A stretch of 10,272 bases of DNA from JBFWNZ01 sp050250795 (GTDB taxonomy: Bacteria > Pseudomonadota > Alphaproteobacteria > UBA8366), in the NCBI GenBank assembly GCA_050250795.1, contig JBFWNZ010000118.1:1-10272 (forward strand). The letters are read 5' to 3'. This document shows, piece after piece, positions 5,189 to 10,272 of this stretch. Numbering within the stretch: the first letter of the stretch is position 1; every line of letters starts with the position of its first letter. Made by a program: the position numbers and the translations under genes. The notes beneath the pieces are model-generated. The model searched no databases, was not told where the DNA came from, and saw only the letters and a program-made list of their open reading frames with translations.

Positions 5189-7237
5189 ATGCCGGGACGG
5201 ATCGTGGGCTGCGATGTCGGCGGCACCTTCACCGACCTCATCCTGCTGGACGAGGCGGGCGGCGTGCGCATCGCCAAGGTGCCGACCACGGTCGAGAACC
5301 AGGCCTTCGGCGTGCTGGCCGCCATCGCCGCCGCCGAGGCCGCGCCGGACAGCCTCGACGCCATCGTCCACGGCACGACCACCACCACCAACGCGCTGCT
5401 GGAGCGCAAGCTGGCCCGCACCGGCCTGATCGCGACCCAGGGCTTCCGCGACGTGCTGGAGATCGGCCGCCGCACCCGGCCGATGGCCTATGGCCTGACC
5501 GGGCATTTCGAGCCGCTGGTGCCGCGCGACCTGCGGCTGGAAGTGCCCGAGCGCATGGATGCGGAGGGCAATGCGGTGGTGCCCCTCGACGAGGCGGCCC
5601 TGCGCGTGGCGGTGCGCCGGCTGCTCGACCGGGGCGTCGAATCGCTGGTCGTCCATTTTCTCCATTCCTATGTGAACCCCGCGCATGAACGCCGCGCGGC
5701 GGACATCGCCCGGGAACTCTGGCCCAACGACCATATCACGATGGGCCATGCCATCCTGTCGGAGTATCGCGAATACGAGCGCGGCGTCACCGCCGCCGTG
5801 AACGCCGCCGTCCGCCCCGTGCTGGACCGCTACATGCGCCGCCTTCAGGACGAATTGCAGGCCAAGGGCTTCCGTCACGACCTGCTGGTGATGCAGGGCA
5901 ATGGCGGCATCGTATCCAGCCGCATCGTCGCCGAGACGGCCGTGAACACGGTGATGTCCGGCCCCGCCTCCGGCGTGATCGCCGCCGCCGTCACCGGCAC
6001 GGCCGCCGGCATGGCCAACCTCGTCACCTACGACATGGGCGGGACCAGCTGCGATGTCGGGCTCATCCTCGACGGCGTGCCCGCCGTCTCGGGCGAGTTG
6101 GAGATCGAATACGCGATGCCGGTGCATGTGCCGATGGTGGACGTACACACCATCGGCGCAGGCGGCGGGTCCATCGCCGCCATCGACGAGGCCGGCATGC
6201 TGCGCGTCGGCCCGGAATCCGCCGGCGCGACGCCGGGACCGATCTGCTATGGGCGCGGCGGCACCCGGCCCACCGTCACCGACGCCAATCTCGTGCTGGG
6301 CCGCCTGAACCCGGCGGCGCTGCTCGCGGTGGACAGCCCGGTCTCGCTGGAGACGGTGCGCGACGCGATCCTGGAACAGGTCGGCCGCCCGCTCGGCCTC
6401 GACGCCGACGACGCGGCGGCCGCGATCCTGCGCATCGCCGACGACCGCATGGCCGGAGCCATCCGCATGGTCAGCCTGTCGCGCGGCCACGACCCGCGCG
6501 ACTTCGCGCTGTTCGCCTTCGGCGGCGCCGGACCGCTGCATGCAGCCGCGCTGGCCCGCGAACTGGCCATTCCGCGCGTGCTGGTCCCCGCTCGGCCCGG
6601 CATCACCAACGCGCTGGGCTGCGCCGTCGCCGATGTGCGGCACGACTATGTGAACACGATCAACCGGCCGCTGGCATCGCTCGACATGGCGCTGGTCCGC
6701 GACACGCTGCGCGCCCAGGCGGCGGAGGGCGAGGCGACCGTCGCGCGCGAGGGCGTGCAGGTCGACGGCATCCGCCACCTCTACAGCGCCGACATGCAGT
6801 TCCAGGGGCAGAGCCACCTGCTGACCGTCGCCATCCCCGATCCCGCGGTGACGCGCGACGACCTTCAGGCCGCCTTCGAGCGCGCCTATTGGGACCGGTT
6901 CGAAGTGGCGCTGCCGGACATCCGCGCGACCCTGGTCAACCTGCACACCGCCGTCATCGGCCGCCGGCCGCCGGTCGATCTCTCCGCGCTCATCCCCGCC
7001 GAAGGCCGCGCCGCGGATCTGGCCGGCGCGCGCACCGGCATGCGGCGCGTCTGGTTCGCCGAGGGCGGCTGGCAGGAAACGCCCGTCTACCGCCGCGAGC
7101 GGCTGCCGCTGGACGCCGTACTCAGCGGTCCCGCGATCCTGGAGCAGCTCGACACCACCACAGTCCTGCCGCCCGGCGCCCGTGCGGCCCAGGACGCCGC
7201 CGGCAACCTGATCCTGACCGTGGAGCCCGTGGCATGA
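5189..7237 (+). CDS. hyuA: Hydantoinase/oxoprolinase family protein, HyuA-type ATP-binding subunit
   Basis: This 682-residue protein is the ATP-using large subunit of the family that includes N-methylhydantoinase HyuA, 5-oxoprolinase N-terminal half and acetone/acetophenone carboxylase subunits. These enzymes phosphorylate a carbonyl or enol substrate before hydrolysis or carboxylation. The N-terminal domain opens with GCDVGGTFTD (7-16) and continues with HGTTTTTNALLERK. The second phosphate motif is DMGGTSCD (282-289), then GAGGGS (323-328) and FGGAGPLHA (444-452), followed by the beta-rich C-terminal domain. The ATG at 5189 is chosen because GGGAGGGG lies at 5178-5185 and the family begins right there. 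The frame stays open to 4979, but that extension runs through the operator region and nadC. It overlaps hyuB by ATGA. Substrate cannot be deduced from sequence. Confidence 0.95.
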   Translation: MPGRIVGCDVGGTFTDLILLDEAGGVRIAKVPTTVENQAFGVLAAIAAAEAAPDSLDAIVHGTTTTTNALLERKLARTGLIATQGFRDVLEIGRRTRPMAYGLTGHFEPLVPRDLRLEVPERMDAEGNAVVPLDEAALRVAVRRLLDRGVESLVVHFLHSYVNPAHERRAADIARELWPNDHITMGHAILSEYREYERGVTAAVNAAVRPVLDRYMRRLQDELQAKGFRHDLLVMQGNGGIVSSRIVAETAVNTVMSGPASGVIAAAVTGTAAGMANLVTYDMGGTSCDVGLILDGVPAVSGELEIEYAMPVHVPMVDVHTIGAGGGSIAAIDEAGMLRVGPESAGATPGPICYGRGGTRPTVTDANLVLGRLNPAALLAVDSPVSLETVRDAILEQVGRPLGLDADDAAAAILRIADDRMAGAIRMVSLSRGHDPRDFALFAFGGAGPLHAAALARELAIPRVLVPARPGITNALGCAVADVRHDYVNTINRPLASLDMALVRDTLRAQAAEGEATVAREGVQVDGIRHLYSADMQFQGQSHLLTVAIPDPAVTRDDLQAAFERAYWDRFEVALPDIRATLVNLHTAVIGRRPPVDLSALIPAEGRAADLAGARTGMRRVWFAEGGWQETPVYRRERLPLDAVLSGPAILEQLDTTTVLPPGARAAQDAAGNLILTVEPVA

Positions 7238-8976
7238 GCGAGCTCGATCCCGTCACCCTCGCCGTCATCCAGAACGGATTGCAGCAGGTCTGCAACGAGA
7301 TGGACCTCGCCTTCTGCCGCGCCGCCTTCAGCCCGGTGATCTCCGAGGCGATGGACCGCTCCGATGGCATCTACCACCGCGACGACGGCGCGCTGATCGC
7401 CCAGGGCGACCTCGGCCTGCCGGTGTTCGTCGGCACCATGATGTTCGGCACCCGCGACGTCATCCAGCGCGTGAAGGATGTGCGGCCCGGCGACGTGATA
7501 ATCTGCAACGACCCCTATCTCGGCGGCACGCATCTGATGGATGTGCGCTTCTACCGCCCCTTCTTCTATCGCGGCGAGCTGTTCTGCTGGCTGGCCAACA
7601 CCGGCCACTGGCCCGACACCGGCGGCATGGTGCCCGGCGGCTTCTCGGCCCGCGCGACCGAGGTGGAGCAGGAAGGACTGCGCCTGCCGCCGGTGAAGCT
7701 GTTCCGCGAAGGCGTACTGGACGAGCAGATCCTGGCCATCATCCAGTCCAACATCCGCGTCTCGGACCAGCGCATCGGCGACATCAAGGCCCAGGCGGCG
7801 GCGCTGCGCATCGGCGAGCGGCGCCTGACGGCGCTTCTCGACCGCTACGGCCGCGACACGGTGGAGGATGCCATCGCCGAGCTGCGGACCCGCGCCGCCC
7901 AGCGCATGCGCGCCAGGATCGCCCAGATTCCCGACGGCGTGTACGAGGGCGAGGCCTTCGTCGATTCCGACGGCGTGGTGAACGAGCCCCTGCGCATCGC
8001 CATGCGGGTGACCATCCAGGGCGGCGAGGCCGAGTTCGACATGACCGGCTCCAGCCCGCCCTGCCGCGGCCCGATGAACAGCGTCATCGCCACCACCAAA
8101 TCGGCGATCTATCTCGCCATGAAGCACATCTTCCCCGATGTGCCGCTGAACGCCGGCACCTACGAGCCGCTGCGCATCGTCGAGCCCAAGGGCACCTTCC
8201 TCTATGCCGAATATCCGCGCCCGGTCTCCGGCTGCGCGGCCGAGGTCAGCCAGCGCATTGCCGAGGCCGTGTTCGCCGCGATGGCCAAGGCGATCCCCGA
8301 CCGGCTTTTCGCCGCGCCGGCCGGCACCAGCGGCAATTTCGCGCTGGGCGGCCACGACCCGCAGCGCGGCCGCAACTTCGTCATGTACGTCATCTCCGGC
8401 GGCGGCTATGGCGGCCATGCCGGCGGCGACGGGCTGACCAATGGCTGCTCGACCATCGGCATCTCCAAGACCACGCCGGTCGAGGTGCTGGAGCAGTACT
8501 ATCCCGTCCTGTTCGAACGCTATGCGATGCATGAGGGATCGGGCGGCGCCGGCCGCCAGCGCGGCGGCTTCGGCGTCGAATACGCGGTCAGCCTGCGCCG
8601 CGGCGAGGCCCGCGCTTCGATGGTGATGGACCACGGCGCGACCGGCCCCCAGGGCGCGGCGGGCGGCGGCGAGGGCGGCCGGAACCGCGTGCGAGTCCGC
8701 TTCGCCGACGGCCGCGACTATGTGCCCTCGCACCTGTCCAAGGACCAGGACATCGAGGTCGGGGTCGGCGACACCATCCATGTCGCCACACCGGGCGGCG
8801 GCGGCTATGGCGACCCCTTCGCCCGCCCGCCGGCACTGGTCGCCCGCGACGTGCGGCGCGGCTACTACACCGCCGCCCAGGCGGCCGAGCGGTTCGGCGT
8901 CGCGCTGGACGCGGCGACGGGTACCGTGGACGAGACGGCGACGGCGGCCCTGCGGGCCGCGCAGCGCAGGTCCTGA
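7234..8976 (+). CDS. hyuB: Hydantoinase/oxoprolinase family protein, HyuB-type subunit
   Basis: This 580-residue protein is the partner subunit of HyuA and corresponds to the C-terminal half of 5-oxoprolinase. The N-terminus (DPVTLAVIQNGLQQVCNEM) is typical. Conserved stations are NDPYLGGTHL (92-101), GHWPDTGG (124-131), SGCAAEVSQR and the glycine-rich GGGYGGHAGGDG, ending with TPGGGGYGDP and the family tail DVRRGYYTAAQAAERFGV. The start ATG overlaps the hyuA stop, so the two are translationally coupled and made in equal amounts. There is no gene for a third small subunit as in acetone carboxylase, which makes a hydantoinase- or oxoprolinase-type reaction somewhat more likely than ketone carboxylation. 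No dedicated transporter or hydantoin racemase is adjacent. Cytoplasmic. Confidence 0.95.
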   Translation: MSELDPVTLAVIQNGLQQVCNEMDLAFCRAAFSPVISEAMDRSDGIYHRDDGALIAQGDLGLPVFVGTMMFGTRDVIQRVKDVRPGDVIICNDPYLGGTHLMDVRFYRPFFYRGELFCWLANTGHWPDTGGMVPGGFSARATEVEQEGLRLPPVKLFREGVLDEQILAIIQSNIRVSDQRIGDIKAQAAALRIGERRLTALLDRYGRDTVEDAIAELRTRAAQRMRARIAQIPDGVYEGEAFVDSDGVVNEPLRIAMRVTIQGGEAEFDMTGSSPPCRGPMNSVIATTKSAIYLAMKHIFPDVPLNAGTYEPLRIVEPKGTFLYAEYPRPVSGCAAEVSQRIAEAVFAAMAKAIPDRLFAAPAGTSGNFALGGHDPQRGRNFVMYVISGGGYGGHAGGDGLTNGCSTIGISKTTPVEVLEQYYPVLFERYAMHEGSGGAGRQRGGFGVEYAVSLRRGEARASMVMDHGATGPQGAAGGGEGGRNRVRVRFADGRDYVPSHLSKDQDIEVGVGDTIHVATPGGGGYGDPFARPPALVARDVRRGYYTAAQAAERFGVALDAATGTVDETATAALRAAQRRS

Positions 8977-9027
8977 ACGCCCGCGTTTGCGCCCGCCGCC
9001 CGTGCGGAGTACATCAGGGGAAACGCC

Positions 9028-9117
9028 ATGAGCCTGCGAGGCCCCGCCCCATGTCCATCCCCTTCATCCGCACCCTGGATTTCGCCTACGGACGGGCGGA
9101 CCGCGTCAGCCCGATGA
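9028..9117 (+). CDS. Possible 29-codon upstream ORF / leader peptide overlapping the MBL gene start
   Basis: An ATG at 9028 has an AGGGG at 9016-9020 with ideal 7-nt spacing, a better site than that of the MBL gene itself. It reads 29 codons, in a different frame from the MBL gene, and stops at 9117, 64 bases past the MBL start codon. The peptide (MSLRGPAPCP...) looks like nothing known. It may be a coupling leader, a decoy start, or mean nothing. Confidence 0.25.
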   Translation: MSLRGPAPCPSPSSAPWISPTDGRTASAR

Positions 9118-9944
9118 TCCGGCGCGTCGTCGCCGAGAACCCCAGCGCCTTCACCTTCCACGGCACCGGCACCTATATCGTCGGCACCGGCAAGGTCGCG
9201 GTGATCGATCCCGGCCCGCTGGACGACGCGCATTTCAACGCGCTGATGCGCGCCGTGGAGGGCGAGACCGTCACCCATATCCTGGTCACCCACACCCATC
9301 GCGACCACTCGCCGCTGGCCGCCCGCTTCAAGGCCGCGACCGGCGCCCCGACCTACGGCTACGGGCCGCATGGCGGCGACAGCAAGGCGCCGCGGGTGGA
9401 GGAAGGGCCGGACTGGGACTTCACGCCGGACGTGGTGGTGAAGGATGGCGGCATCGTCGCCGGCGAGGGCTGGACCTTTGAGGCCGTGCACACGCCGGGC
9501 CACACCTCGAACCATCTCTGCTTCGCGCTGAAGGAGGAGAAGGCCCTGTTCTCCGGCGACCATGTCATGGGCTGGTCGACCTCGGTGGTCTCGCCGCCCG
9601 ACGGCGACATGGCGGCCTATTTCCGCTCGCTGCACAAGCTGCTGGACCGCGACGACGACATCTACTGGCCGACGCATGGCGCGCCGATCGAGGATCCCAA
9701 GACGCATGTCCGCGCCTTCATCGCCCATCGCGAGGACCGCGAGCGCCAGATTCTGGAGTTGCTGAAACGCGGCGGCCGCACCATCCCCGAGATGGTGCTG
9801 AGCATGTATGCCGATGTGAATCCCGGCCTGCACCGGGCGGCGGCCCGGTCCGTCCTCGCCCATCTGGTGAAGATGGAGGAGGAAGGTCGCATCCGTGCCG
9901 ACGGCCCGGTCGGGCCCGACGCGACCTATTTCGCGGCGGGCTGA
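9051..9944 (+). CDS. Metallo-beta-lactamase-fold hydrolase, LACTB2-like with C-terminal winged helix
   Basis: This is a 297-residue cytosolic metal-dependent hydrolase. The metal-binding motif is HTHRDH (81-86), followed by His151 (TPGHTSNH), Asp170 (FSGDHVMG) and His209 (WPTHGAPI), so all expected dinuclear zinc ligands are present. The FSGDHVMGWSTSVV block and the C-terminal winged-helix region (about 225-285, RQILELLKRGGRTIPEMVLSMY) place it in the LACTB2-like group. The human member of that group is an endoribonuclease; bacterial members are mostly uncharacterised and may be nucleases or thioesterase/esterase-type hydrolases. The start at 9051 has CGAGG about 9 nt upstream. It lies 74 bp after hyuB with no terminator between, so read-through is likely. 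The 3' end overlaps the convergent MFS gene by 19 bp. Confidence 0.92.
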   Translation: MSIPFIRTLDFAYGRADRVSPMIRRVVAENPSAFTFHGTGTYIVGTGKVAVIDPGPLDDAHFNALMRAVEGETVTHILVTHTHRDHSPLAARFKAATGAPTYGYGPHGGDSKAPRVEEGPDWDFTPDVVVKDGGIVAGEGWTFEAVHTPGHTSNHLCFALKEEKALFSGDHVMGWSTSVVSPPDGDMAAYFRSLHKLLDRDDDIYWPTHGAPIEDPKTHVRAFIAHREDRERQILELLKRGGRTIPEMVLSMYADVNPGLHRAAARSVLAHLVKMEEEGRIRADGPVGPDATYFAAG

Positions 9945-10272
9945 GCCTCGACCTCCAGCGCCGCGGCCATCCGGGCCCGGCGCGGCAGGCATAGCGCCAC
10001 CGCGACCATCGCCAGCAGGCCGCCCACGGCCAGCGGCCATGCCATGCCGACCCAGTCGCCCAGCGTGCCCATCGCCAGCGCGCCCACGGCTGGACCGCCC
10101 CGGAAGATGAGGCCGTACAGGCTCATCACCCGGCCGCGCAAATTGTCGGGGATGCCCACCTGCAGCAGCGTCTGCGTCGCGATTCCGCCGACCGAGAAGG
10201 CGAAGCCGAGCACCGTCATGATGGCGACCGCCCCCGCCAAGCCGGCAGGGATGGTGACGACCGGCTCCGCGG
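9926..10272 (-). CDS. MFS exporter, MFS_3/EntS-like, C-terminal part only (5' end beyond right edge)
   Basis: The visible 114 residues are the C-terminal helices of a major facilitator transporter in the inner membrane. The frame is open to the right edge, so the gene begins outside the window; the TTG near 10240 is not the real start. The stretch DNLRGRVMSLYGLIFRGGPAVGALAMGTLGDWVG is characteristic of the MFS_3 (enterobactin-exporter-like) family. It is followed by a last helix (WPLAVGGLLAMVAVALCL) and a short charged tail. The substrate cannot be judged from this part. Its TAG stop lies inside the end of the convergent MBL gene, giving a 19-bp antisense overlap and no terminator for either. 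Confidence 0.92.
   Translation of the reverse strand, partial: AEPVVTIPAGLAGAVAIMTVLGFAFSVGGIATQTLLQVGIPDNLRGRVMSLYGLIFRGGPAVGALAMGTLGDWVGMAWPLAVGGLLAMVAVALCLPRRARMAAALEVEAQPAAK

Noticed and set aside
5006..6946. 646-codon open frame antisense to hyuA
   Set aside because: It lies wholly opposite a well-conserved gene in GC-rich DNA, has low-complexity His/Gln/Asp/Gly-rich composition and no known motif; a codon-bias shadow.
7087..8781. 564-codon open frame antisense to hyuB
   Set aside because: Same reason: mirror of hyuB codon bias, no domain, no ribosome-binding site.
8986..9015. Promoter for the MBL gene in the hyuB-MBL gap
   Set aside because: TTGCGC and TACATC match consensus at only half the positions, and the implied start would leave almost no leader before the ribosome-binding site.

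Overview
The window looks like chromosomal DNA from a GC-rich alphaproteobacterium. Codon choice is strongly G/C-ending. The order Rhodospirillales is my best guess, from the character of NadC, the HyuA/HyuB pair and the MFS exporter; this is inference, as no rRNA or complete tRNA is present to test it.

Left part (1 to about 2020): the right-hand end of an integrated mobile element. A compact overlapping set runs left to right: an XRE-type regulator (cut by the window edge), an excisionase-like MerR-type protein, a tyrosine integrase and a small lipoprotein. About 60 bp of non-coding DNA carrying repeated ATTTGTC motifs lies before 13 bases identical to the 3' end of a proline tRNA (CTCTCCCCGACCA, 2007-2019). 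A textbook rho-independent terminator follows 11 bp later. The simplest reading is that the element entered the 3' end of a tRNA-Pro gene. The tRNA body would then lie at the far left end, outside the window, and the terminator now stranded here would be the original tRNA terminator.

Host region, 2063-5009: a promoter wrapped in a Fur-like palindrome drives an unrecognised 171-residue protein with a CHxxCC cluster. An MscS-type mechanosensitive channel follows. Facing it, with stop codons one base apart, is a minus-strand pair: nadC (NAD synthesis) and a LOG-family nucleotide phosphoribohydrolase.

Divergent region 5010-5188: nadC and hyuA are transcribed away from each other across a short spacer. 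It holds a perfect 12-bp palindrome, an 8-bp-stem inverted repeat and a second related site, resembling operators of a GntR-type regulator.

Right part (5189-10272): hyuA and hyuB overlap by ATGA and encode the two large subunits of an ATP-dependent hydantoinase/oxoprolinase/ketone-carboxylase-type enzyme. A LACTB2-like metallo-beta-lactamase-fold hydrolase follows. Its 3' end overlaps the 3' end of a convergent MFS exporter gene that runs off the right edge.

I do not see a defence island, CRISPR array or clearly new enzymatic system. The strongest leads are the tRNA-Pro insertion junction, the Fur-like control of the orphan CHxxCC protein, and the paired operators between nadC and hyuAB.
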